Below, in pieces: positions 1 through 7,503 of a stretch of DNA of 51,049 nt. The notes beneath the pieces were generated by a model. It was not told where the DNA came from. It saw nothing but the letters and a program-made list of their open reading frames with translations, and did no database searches. A program made the position numbers and the translations under genes. Every line of letters begins with the position of its first letter. The first letter of the stretch is position 1. The stretch spans positions 1 through 51,049 of the forward strand of contig JANQHQ010000024.1 in the NCBI GenBank assembly GCA_028282595.1, read 5' to 3'. This DNA is from Chlorobium sp. GTDB lineage: Bacteria > Bacteroidota > Chlorobiia > Chlorobiales > Chlorobiaceae.

Positions 1-310
1 TGATATTTTACAATTAGTTACGAATTCTACTGGCACAAATCAGAACATCTGCATCTGTAACCAATTGAATTTATTTGACTTATAACCGGACACTACTGAT
101 TGATTGTATGAATTTATTCGTTGTGGCGGGAGTAGGGGACATCCTATAAGTGTGTCGTAGCAAAGCAGTAGAAGAGATGAGGGTCGGCCCCTCGCACTCG
201 GCGTGCAGGCGCAGGGTGTGCTTGCGGATAGAGTGAAGGTTTATCGGTGAAGGAGAGGGTTATGTTTGAACCCGGGCAGGATGGAATCTTTGTTTGTTTT
301 GTGTTGTCCT
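1..310. other. intergenic start of window, no gene recognised
   Basis: No credible coding frame is seen here. The first 120 bases are A/T-rich and the next 170 are G/C-rich with short frames only. It ends at the palindrome in front of the BrnT gene. Confidence 0.5.
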
Positions 311-329
311 GTATATATTAACAATATAC
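311..329. promoter_or_regulatory. palindrome abutting the brnT start codon, likely operator
   Basis: GTATAT (311-316) and ATATAC (324-329) form a perfect 6-base inverted repeat with a 7-base spacer, ending on the base before the ATG at 330. BrnA-family antitoxins are DNA-binding proteins that repress their own operon, so this is the natural candidate operator. The A/T-rich palindrome could also contain the -10 region. No Shine-Dalgarno fits between it and the ATG, so the toxin may be leaderless or poorly translated. The link to BrnA is inferred. Confidence 0.5.
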
Positions 330-659
330 ATGAATGTTGTGTGGTCTTTTGCTGACATCTCCGGGTTTCAATGGGATAGTGGAAACATGTCCAAAAACTG
401 GTCAAAACACCGGGTGTCAATGTCGGAATGCGAAGAGATTTTTTTTAATCAACCGCTTATCGTGGCTGATGATGAAAAACACTCGGGAGATGAAAAAAGA
501 TTCTATGCGTTAGGAAAAACCGACAGGGGTAAGCGGCTTTTTATCGTTTTTACTCTTCGTGACAATAAAATCAGGATAATATCGGCACGTGGCATGAGCA
601 AGAAAGAGAGGAGTATTTATGCAGAACAAGAAAAAAAAGATTCCGAAATTCAAAAGTGA
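330..659 (+). CDS. brnT: BrnT family toxin (DUF497)
   Basis: 109 residues from the ATG at 330; a TTG at 294 would add 12 residues but is poorly placed. Family features are visible in order: FQWD then a K/H pair (NWSKHRVS), a central DDEKHSGDEKRFYALG block, and the C-terminal IRIISARGMSKKER signature. BrnT proteins are RelE-fold ribonuclease toxins that stop translation and are neutralised by BrnA. The 3' end overlaps the next gene by 41 bases, typical of toxin-first type II pairs. A palindrome directly upstream suggests autoregulation. The family call is firm; activity is not shown. Confidence 0.88.
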   Translation: MNVVWSFADISGFQWDSGNMSKNWSKHRVSMSECEEIFFNQPLIVADDEKHSGDEKRFYALGKTDRGKRLFIVFTLRDNKIRIISARGMSKKERSIYAEQEKKDSEIQK

Positions 660-897
660 AGTTGAAGAACAGGAATTCTGGGCAACGTATGACTCAACGG
701 AGTATGTTGAGTGGGGCACTGCAGGCAAGGCGTTGTTTCCGGATCTGAAACCGACAATGAAAACAATTTCACTTCGCTTGCCCGAACCGATGCTCAACAA
801 TCTCAAGGTTCTTGCAAATGAGCGTGATGTTCCATACCAGTCACTGCTCAAAATGTTTCTGAAAGAACGCCTTGATAAAGAGTTGCAGAAAACATGA
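619..897 (+). CDS. brnA: BrnA/CopG-like antitoxin
   Basis: 92 residues. The ATG at 619 follows a GAGAGGAG Shine-Dalgarno. The N-terminal half is basic, then acidic with EFWATYDSTEYVEW, a toxin-binding pattern common in this family. The C-terminal half (about 48-90) has a ribbon-helix-helix pattern: TISLRLPEP, then two helices ending in LLKMFLKERL. It should bind BrnT and repress the operon. Overlap with brnT implies translational coupling. No mobile-element gene flanks the pair, although the following 750 bases are repeat debris. Confidence 0.85.
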   Translation: MQNKKKKIPKFKSEVEEQEFWATYDSTEYVEWGTAGKALFPDLKPTMKTISLRLPEPMLNNLKVLANERDVPYQSLLKMFLKERLDKELQKT

Positions 898-1650
898 CAG
901 GTTTTCCTTGTTTCCTTGTTTCCTTGTATGAAGGAAAAGGGTTCAAGTGGACCCGTGTCCGTGGACAATCGGAGGCGGAATTTAAAGTTAGTAACTCAAC
1001 CGGTTCATGCAGCGGAATGGCGCGGCTCCAACTCAACAAATGTGTTCACAATTCTGTGGCGTATCCTTTCAGGTAGAGATCTTCATGTTTGGCACTCCGC
1101 CAAAGTCGTTCGACAAATAGGGGGGACGCTCGCGACTACGTAAACTAACGATGCGATTCCCGCCATGTGATGGCGCGCATGGGATCGACGGGAAGGGGTC
1201 GCGTTGCCGATGATGAAGATCGGGGTGTTTTCGTTTTGCGCATGGGAAGGGGGCGTCTGCATCCGGTAGCGGTTCTTTTGCTTTTGCTGAAAGTGAGAGG
1301 GCTGGTTTTGCGGTGTTTTGATTTAAGTTGTTGTGAGCGTCCCCATGAACCGGCCGTCGACTCCGGCTACAGGTGCTACAAAGTTTGTTGCAGGGGAGGG
1401 TTGATTTTATGTATGGATTAGCTCCTGTTGGCGAAAGGGCTTTACTTCTGAATAGTGAGACGTTTATATTGTTTCGGTTTACGTGGTTGGAGCGTCCCCA
1501 ATCACAGCATTCCATTTCTGCGGCAAGGCCTGTCATCCGTTCTCGTCGCATCTGGAAAATGATCTGATAATCAGCATTACAGGAGGAGAACACAACGCCT
1601 CTGAAGTGCGTGCAGTATTGAAAAAAACAAACATAAAAAAACACTAAAGC
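898..1650. other. 753-base gene-free region made of repeat debris
   Basis: It holds three tandem TTTCCTTG units at about 903-926 whose complement AAGGAAAA follows at 932, then an element bounded by inverted copies of a GGGGACGCTC sequence (1121-1500). The open frames here are compositionally odd and match nothing I know. The last 80 bases before serC are A-rich and may carry its promoter. Confidence 0.5.
1121..1500. repeat. 380-base element with inverted GGGGACGCTC ends (family G)
   Basis: The left end (1122-1145) reads GGGGACGCTCGCGACTACG followed by TAAACT. The right end, read on the minus strand from 1499, is GGGGACGCTCCAACCACG followed by TAAAC. A third short minus-strand copy (GGGGACGCTCACAAC) is at 1329-1343. 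The left about 95 bases recur as a direct repeat at 4939-5032. Inverted ends without a transposase suggest a miniature or decayed mobile element. Confidence 0.6.
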
Positions 1651-2733
1651 ATGGCAAGAAACTTCAATTTCAGTGCAGGCCCAGCGATGTTGCCCACAGA
1701 GGTAATCGAGCGTGCCCGCGAAGAGATGCTGGACTGGAACGGTTCAGGTATGTCTGTAATGGAAATGAGTCATCGGGGCAAGGAATTTGTCTCCATTGCG
1801 GAAAAGGCGGAAGCCGACCTGCGTGAGATTCTGTCGGTTCCCGGCAACTACAAGGTGCTTTTCCTGCAGGGCGGGGCATCCAGTCAATTTGCGATGATTC
1901 CGCTCAACCTGTTAAAAGGCAGGAACAAAGCAGATTACCTCAATACAGGCATGTGGTCGAAAAAAGCAATTGCCGAAGCCAAACGATTCTGTAACGTCAA
2001 TATGGCAGGCGATACCTCGGGAGATAATTTCACAACCGCTCCTGACCAGGACGCACTGAACCTCGATGCTGATGCCGCATATGTACACTACACGCCTAAC
2101 GAGACCATAGGGGGCGTGGAGTTTGGCTACGTTCCGGAAACAGGAGAAATTCCGCTGGTTGCGGATATGTCATCGACTCTGCTGTCCCGTCCTGTCGATG
2201 TTTCGAAGTTCGGAATCATTTACGCCGGTGCACAGAAAAATATCGGTCCTTCCGGCCTGACCATTGTTATTATCCGTGAAGACCTGATAGGCAATCCCGC
2301 TGATGGCATACCAACCATGTTCAATTATGCTACTCACGCAGATGCCGGCTCGATGTACAACACGCCACCAACCTACAACTGGTATATTGCCGGGCTTGTT
2401 TTTGAGTGGATCAAAGACCGGGGCGGGCTTTCTGCAATGGCGGAAACAAACCAGAGAAAAGCAACGAAACTCTATGCTGCAATCGACGATTCAGCATTCT
2501 ATGCCAATCCTGTCGCCGAAAATGCACGTTCGTGGATGAATATTCCTTTCACGCTTGCCGATCCCTCTCTTGATGGGGAATTTCTCTCCGGAGCGACGAA
2601 AAAAGGATTGTTGACGCTGAAAGGTCACCGTTCCGTAGGGGGAATGCGGGCAAGTATCTATAATGCCATGCCCGAGGAAGGAGTCGATACACTGATCTCC
2701 TACATGCAGGAATTCGAACAAAAAAACGCTTAA
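1651..2733 (+). CDS. serC: phosphoserine aminotransferase
   Basis: 360 residues, normal length for the family. It converts 3-phosphohydroxypyruvate and glutamate to phosphoserine and 2-oxoglutarate in the cytoplasm, with PLP. Visible features: the N-terminal NFSAGPAMLP, LFLQGGASSQFAMIPLN in the phosphate-binding region, HYTPNETIGGVEF, and AGAQKNIGPSG holding the PLP lysine (near residue 198). The C-terminal GHRSVGGMRASIYNAMP is also typical. serA follows after 20 bases, so the two probably form one transcript for serine synthesis. Confidence 0.97.
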   Translation: MARNFNFSAGPAMLPTEVIERAREEMLDWNGSGMSVMEMSHRGKEFVSIAEKAEADLREILSVPGNYKVLFLQGGASSQFAMIPLNLLKGRNKADYLNTGMWSKKAIAEAKRFCNVNMAGDTSGDNFTTAPDQDALNLDADAAYVHYTPNETIGGVEFGYVPETGEIPLVADMSSTLLSRPVDVSKFGIIYAGAQKNIGPSGLTIVIIREDLIGNPADGIPTMFNYATHADAGSMYNTPPTYNWYIAGLVFEWIKDRGGLSAMAETNQRKATKLYAAIDDSAFYANPVAENARSWMNIPFTLADPSLDGEFLSGATKKGLLTLKGHRSVGGMRASIYNAMPEEGVDTLISYMQEFEQKNA

Positions 2734-2753
2734 CAGCTATATGACACTATGAC

Positions 2754-3917
2754 ATGTTCAAGATTTTAACGTTAAACAATATTTCCGTGGCAGGTCTTGA
2801 CCGGCTGCCGCGGGACAAGTACGAGATTGCTTCCGAGATCGTACATCCTGATGCCATATTGCTGCGCTCATACAAAATGCATGATATGGAAATCCCGGAT
2901 ACCCTTAAAGCGGTTGCCCGTGCAGGTGCGGGAGTCAACAACGTACCAGTTGAAAAAATGACAGGGATGGGTATTCCTGTATTCAACACTCCGGGAGCCA
3001 ACGCCAACGCGGTCAAGGAACTGGTCGTTGCTGCTTTGCTGATGTCAAGCCGCAACCTTACCCAGGCTTGGGATTACGCAAGAAACCTCGAAGGGAGTGA
3101 TGCCACGATAGCAAAGGCCGTTGAAGAAGGGAAGAAAAAGTATGTCGGCACCGAGCTGCCGGGCAAGACGCTTGGCGTCATCGGGCTTGGGGCTATCGGC
3201 GGAAGAATTGCCAATGCCGTCATTGCTCTTGGCATGAGAGTCATCGGTTACGACCCGACCGTGACAATCCAGCACGCCTGGAATCTTTCTTCCGAAGTCC
3301 AGCGCGCCCTCAGTTTCGAAGAACTGCTTTCCGAATCAGACTATATCACCTTTCATGTTCCACTTGTCGATGCCACCAGGAATATGCTGAATGCCGAACG
3401 CATCAGACACATGAAACAGAATGCCATTGTGCTGAATTTTGCGCGGGGGGGCATTGTAGACGATGCTGCTGTAATCGAGGCCCTCGATGAGGGGAAACTG
3501 TATGCCTACATCAACGACTTCCCTACAAACGTAAACAAAGACCACTCCCGAATTGTCGCGCTGCCGCATCTCGGAGCTTCAACGTTGGAAGCCGAAGAGA
3601 ACTGCGCTGTGATGGTTGCCGACCAGATCCGGGACTATCTTGAGAACGGCAATATCACCAACTCGGTCAACTTTCCTGAAATGAAGATGCCCAGGGCCGG
3701 TGCATCGAGAATAGCCATTTCCAATTCCAATGTACCCAACATGGTCGGTCAGATCACTTCGGTACTGGCCAGTTCAGGGATCAATATTGTTGACATGCTG
3801 AACAAATCTCGCGGGGATATCGCCTATAACCTGCTCGACCTCGGAACAGGGGCAGACAAAGATATAGCTGACAAGATCGGGCAAATCGAGGGAGTGCTGG
3901 CGGTGAGAATTGTATAG
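2754..3917 (+). CDS. serA: D-3-phosphoglycerate dehydrogenase, short form with ACT domain
   Basis: 387 residues. It oxidises 3-phosphoglycerate to phosphohydroxypyruvate, the committed step of serine synthesis. The NAD fold has GVIGLGAIGGRIAN at about 140-153. The catalytic set is visible as NFARGGIVDD (Arg) and LPHLGAST (His). The last 75 residues (from ISNSNVPNMVGQITSVL) are an ACT domain, suggesting serine feedback. It lacks the intervening ASB domain of long bacterial SerA, matching the short form. It lies 20 bases after serC, which makes its substrate for transamination. Confidence 0.96.
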   Translation: MFKILTLNNISVAGLDRLPRDKYEIASEIVHPDAILLRSYKMHDMEIPDTLKAVARAGAGVNNVPVEKMTGMGIPVFNTPGANANAVKELVVAALLMSSRNLTQAWDYARNLEGSDATIAKAVEEGKKKYVGTELPGKTLGVIGLGAIGGRIANAVIALGMRVIGYDPTVTIQHAWNLSSEVQRALSFEELLSESDYITFHVPLVDATRNMLNAERIRHMKQNAIVLNFARGGIVDDAAVIEALDEGKLYAYINDFPTNVNKDHSRIVALPHLGASTLEAEENCAVMVADQIRDYLENGNITNSVNFPEMKMPRAGASRIAISNSNVPNMVGQITSVLASSGINIVDMLNKSRGDIAYNLLDLGTGADKDIADKIGQIEGVLAVRIV

Positions 3918-4031
3918 ATGGCCTGTTAGTTCGATAGCTGCACCCGAACATTCAAGTGCATTCAGAGGTTAAGATGCTTATCGAAGGACGGTAGAGATGA
4001 TTCGGTCTTCGGCGGAAAACGGATAGTTGCC

Positions 4032-4910
4032 ATGTCAGACAACACAAGCGGTCGTTTTTTTGAATATCTGAACTGGCTTTTCAATCCATTCCACGGATTG
4101 AAGACAACGGAAGTCTATGATTTGATCGGCACCACTTCTCTTACCGGGAATGCGCTATACCTGAATCTTGGCTATTGGCGGGATGTGGATACAATCGATG
4201 AAGCCAGTGAAGCGCTCGCTCTTCTGGTGGCGAAAAGAGGCGGCATGGGTCCGGGCGATACCGTGCTGGATTGCGGGTATGGTTTTGGCGATCAGGACAT
4301 CCTCTGGGCGAGGAGCATGAAACCCGAAAAAATTATCGGGCTGAATATTACGCATTCCCAGGTAGAGCGGGCCCGGATGAACGTTGCCGACGCGGGGCTC
4401 GGGAAATCGATAGATTTACGGGAAGGTTCGGCAACAGAGATGCCGATCGACAGTGAATCCGTCGATCTGGTTGTTTCCGTGGAAAGCGCGTTCCACTATA
4501 GGACCCGTGAGGATTTTTTCAGGGAAGCGTTCCGCGTTTTGCGTCCGGGCGGGAAGCTTGTGACGGCGGACATTTTACCGACGGAAAACTCCGATAATCT
4601 CTTCAGGCGAATAGAGCAGTGGATCTCATGGAGTCTTGTGGCAGGTAAATTCAATATTCCGCAAGAGAACTGCTATTTGATCCCGTCCTACGATAACAAG
4701 CTCTCCAAAGCCGGATTTGTCAATACAGACATCAAATCGATACGTGACGATGTCTATCCGCCTCTTCATGAGTATCTGGCAAGAGACCGGACATTTGTCG
4801 GCAAGCTGCATCCGCTTGCAAAGATGCTGGCGCAATCGACATTCAGTCGTTCTGCAGATAGTGTCTACGCCGGTCTGGACTATATTCTTTCGTATTCTGA
4901 AAAGCCATAG
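4032..4910 (+). CDS. SAM-dependent small-molecule methyltransferase
   Basis: 292 residues, class I fold. LNLGYWRD (45-51) resembles the entry motif of small-molecule and lipid methyltransferases. Motif I is VLDCGYGFGDQD (about 78-89), followed by IGLNITHSQVERAR, the acidic DLVVSVESAFHY and LRPGGKLVTADIL. A C-terminal helical region may form the substrate pocket. The substrate cannot be named. It stands alone between serA and the cqsS terminus; whether it belongs with the signalling pair is open, since it points toward cqsS and has its own leader of about 110 bases. Confidence 0.8.
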   Translation: MSDNTSGRFFEYLNWLFNPFHGLKTTEVYDLIGTTSLTGNALYLNLGYWRDVDTIDEASEALALLVAKRGGMGPGDTVLDCGYGFGDQDILWARSMKPEKIIGLNITHSQVERARMNVADAGLGKSIDLREGSATEMPIDSESVDLVVSVESAFHYRTREDFFREAFRVLRPGGKLVTADILPTENSDNLFRRIEQWISWSLVAGKFNIPQENCYLIPSYDNKLSKAGFVNTDIKSIRDDVYPPLHEYLARDRTFVGKLHPLAKMLAQSTFSRSADSVYAGLDYILSYSEKP

Positions 4911-4938
4911 GGATGCCCATAAGTTGTTAATTGTAATT

Positions 4939-5032
4939 GGGGACGCTCGCAACTACGTAAACTAAAGCGATGCGATGCTCACCTTGTGATGGCGCGTGCG
5001 GGATCGACGGGAGGGGCAGCGTTGCCGATGAC
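4939..5032 (+). repeat. second copy of the GGGGACGCTC repeat (family G)
   Basis: About 95 bases nearly identical to 1121-1214, beginning GGGGACGCTCGCAACTACG and ending in GTTGCCGATGA, with few substitutions and small indels. It fills the gap between the methyltransferase and the cqsS stop codon. Only one end is present; no inverted partner is seen nearby. Confidence 0.7.
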
Positions 5033-5034
5033 GA

Positions 5035-7155
5035 CTATCTGTCCAGCCAGAACGAAAGAACCTGTGCGAGTTCACTCGTGGTGACCGGTTTTCCGATGTG
5101 GGCGTTCATGCCGCACTGTTTTGTCAAAGCGATGTTTTCAGCGTCGGCGTTACCGGTAAGCGCAATAATGGGAATCTCCCTGAACCTGTCAAACGTTCTA
5201 AAACACGTTCCTTCCCTGATCACTTGTGTTGCATCGACGCCGTTCATCACCGGCATTTCCATATCCATAAAAACAATGTCGCAATCGTTCTCATCCAGAC
5301 GTTTGATGGCTTGTTCCCCGTTTTCTGCTTGTACCACATGTGCGCCCATGCGTTCAAGGATGGTGCTCATGAATTTCCTGCTGGTAAGGTTGTCATCGAC
5401 GATAAGAACGCTCCTGTTCTTGAGGATGATGTCATTGAACCTGATCGGCTTCTTTTCGGAAAAAAAGTAATCTTCAAAAAGAGAGAGGACATGTTTTCTT
5501 GTCAGCGGTTTGCTGATGTAACCGTTCATTCCCATGTCCAAAGCTTTCTGTTTCAATTCCAGCCTGGGAAGAGCCGATATACCGATTATCGGTATATTAT
5601 GTTCAGCTACATGCTCTCTGCCGGTATGTTCTCCCATGTATATGCGTTTCGCAGTTTCATTCGCTTTGGTGTCGGGCATGTCGATGTTCATGAGTACCAG
5701 ATCGAATCTTCTGTGCGAAAGCATGGAAATTGCCTGGGCTTGGTTTTCAGCACGCTCTACGCTGCAGGTCCACTCACTGAAATATTTTTCGGCAATAAGC
5801 CAATTGGCGGCATTGCCGTCAACGACCAATATGTTTTTGGTGCGAAGGATCTCTTTTTTCAGTTTTTCTACCGGTTTCGAGTTGTAAAGGGGAAGATGAA
5901 TAGTGAACTCCGTCCACTCGTTTTCCTTTGAACTGCAGGTTATGCGGCCTCCAAATGATGTGATTACGTGTTTGCAGAAAGAGAGTCCCAGGCCGACACC
6001 GCTTTTTTTCCCGGAAGTGTAAAAGCTGTCAAAAATTCTTTCCCTTTTCGATGCAGGAATTCCCGGCCCGGTGTCACGCACTTTTATGGTATTGCCTGCC
6101 GGTCCGGTTTCGGTTGCTATTTCGAGAATGAATCCGGGGGTATCTTTATAGTAAAGAGCGTTTTTTATGAGATTAAAAAGGACGTAAATGAACAGATCCT
6201 TGTCGCCAAAAAAATCAAAATTTGTTGAAGCAAGGTTTTTTACAAGCGTGCGGTCTTCAGGGGCGCTGTAACTGAAACTGCTAACTGCGGATTGAATGCT
6301 GTTTTTCGCGGCAACCCGTTTAAAGATTTTGGGGTCTAAAGGCTTCCCCTGCATGTCGGTCAGGATAGAGTCGATGATCTTGTTTGCCTGCAAAACGGTT
6401 TCCGTACTTTCTTCAACAACATCGTGCAGATTTATCAGCCTCGATTTGCTGAGAGCATAGTCTGAGCCTGTTGCGTTTTGTTCGGGTTTGTCAGGGATTA
6501 TTGACTGTACCGAGCCCATGGCGTTGATGATCGAGTTCAAAGGATTTCTCATTTCATGGGCGATACTGGCACTCAGGCTGTGAAGCAGTGAGATTTTTGT
6601 TTGATTGGCGATTTGTTTTCTGTGACTTACGATAACGCCTCCGATAAGCAGAAATAGAAAGGTTGGGACGTACATCCACTGGAAATAGGTGAATTGCACT
6701 TGCCCGTCAAGAAGCTGGACGACAAGAAATGCAAGGGTATAACCGGTAATTGAAAGCAGGGATGTCAAAAACCAGTCGTCGATAAGCAAAATCAGTAAAA
6801 TAAGAGCTATAAGATTTGATATGAACCAGGTGATAGTCCATGCATTTTTGTACAGCATGAAGCCGAAAAAAAAGGGCAGTACAAGCAGTACACCGATAAA
6901 AAAATAGATGGGAAAATATTTTTTCAAATTTCCCGAAAAGTACTTGTAAAAAAGACAGGGGAGACTGATGAACGCGTTGATCAGGCGATAACTCAGGTTT
7001 TCATAGGGTTGAGGTAAAAGATATGACCAAATGAAATAAAAGATTGGAAACCCGATCAAGGAAAACAGTCCAACAATAGGGATGTTAGGCTCGGCGCGTT
7101 CGAAGGTAGCTGACGCTGTTGTGATTAGATTATTATAAAGCCTGTTGATTCGCAT
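5035..7155 (-). CDS. cqsS: CqsS-like hybrid sensor histidine kinase for alpha-hydroxyketone autoinducers
   Basis: 706 residues. Residues 1-180 hold about six membrane helices; AEPNI at 21-25, GFPIFYFIW and PQPYENL match the sensor of Vibrio CqsS as I remember it. The H-box SIAHEMRNPL places the phospho-accepting His at 200. The ATPase has N332, DTGPGIP (361-367) and GVGLGLSF. Receiver 1 (about 440-560) is degenerate: the acceptor position in LVLMNIDMP is Asn490, and the acidic pair is reduced to Asp446. Receiver 2 (about 580-703) is intact: Asp587/Asp588, Asp631 and Lys689. No HPt domain is present. It is divergent from cqsA across 348 bases. Ligand binding should control kinase/phosphatase balance, with phosphate leaving through receiver 2 to an HPt protein not found here. 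A/T-rich codons stand out from the neighbours. Confidence 0.88.
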   Translation of the reverse strand: MRINRLYNNLITTASATFERAEPNIPIVGLFSLIGFPIFYFIWSYLLPQPYENLSYRLINAFISLPCLFYKYFSGNLKKYFPIYFFIGVLLVLPFFFGFMLYKNAWTITWFISNLIALILLILLIDDWFLTSLLSITGYTLAFLVVQLLDGQVQFTYFQWMYVPTFLFLLIGGVIVSHRKQIANQTKISLLHSLSASIAHEMRNPLNSIINAMGSVQSIIPDKPEQNATGSDYALSKSRLINLHDVVEESTETVLQANKIIDSILTDMQGKPLDPKIFKRVAAKNSIQSAVSSFSYSAPEDRTLVKNLASTNFDFFGDKDLFIYVLFNLIKNALYYKDTPGFILEIATETGPAGNTIKVRDTGPGIPASKRERIFDSFYTSGKKSGVGLGLSFCKHVITSFGGRITCSSKENEWTEFTIHLPLYNSKPVEKLKKEILRTKNILVVDGNAANWLIAEKYFSEWTCSVERAENQAQAISMLSHRRFDLVLMNIDMPDTKANETAKRIYMGEHTGREHVAEHNIPIIGISALPRLELKQKALDMGMNGYISKPLTRKHVLSLFEDYFFSEKKPIRFNDIILKNRSVLIVDDNLTSRKFMSTILERMGAHVVQAENGEQAIKRLDENDCDIVFMDMEMPVMNGVDATQVIREGTCFRTFDRFREIPIIALTGNADAENIALTKQCGMNAHIGKPVTTSELAQVLSFWLDR

Positions 7156-7503
7156 GCTTTTTGTCTATGAAGTACGGTGAAAACGGCGGAGCGTGGGCCT
7201 GCGAAAAAAAGCCAGGGTAGACCTATTATAAAAAATATTTTTGGGATTATAAGGCGGTAATTTGCTTTTGTGTGTTAGTTTATATCGATAAGCGTGTTCA
7301 TGTGAGTGGAAGATAAACGCACGCTTTGTGGCGTGATTGAAAAATTATGCTTAAGGGCTTGTTGTAAAAAGTTATCGATTGATTTCTACAGCGTTTGTTG
7401 TCGCAAAACATTTTGTTTGGATGTGCCAGGTGAGAGGGTCTGAATTAGCGCACCGGTATGAGATGTTATGGTGCAATTAACATGATATTTTCAGGAGGAG
7501 GAC
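7156..7503. promoter_or_regulatory. divergent cqsS/cqsA control region
   Basis: 348 A/T-rich bases separate the two start codons and must carry both promoters. Near cqsA, AATT..GCACC (7443-7454) and GGTGCAATT (7470-7478) form an interrupted inverted repeat, a candidate operator. AGGAGGAGG at 7493-7501 is a very strong Shine-Dalgarno two bases before the cqsA ATG, suggesting efficient translation. No comparable site precedes cqsS. No sRNA or terminator was recognised. Confidence 0.55.

Noticed and set aside
1069..1644. 191-codon minus-strand open frame before serC
   Set aside because: It is built on the inverted repeat ends; there is no domain and the codon pattern is unlike a gene.
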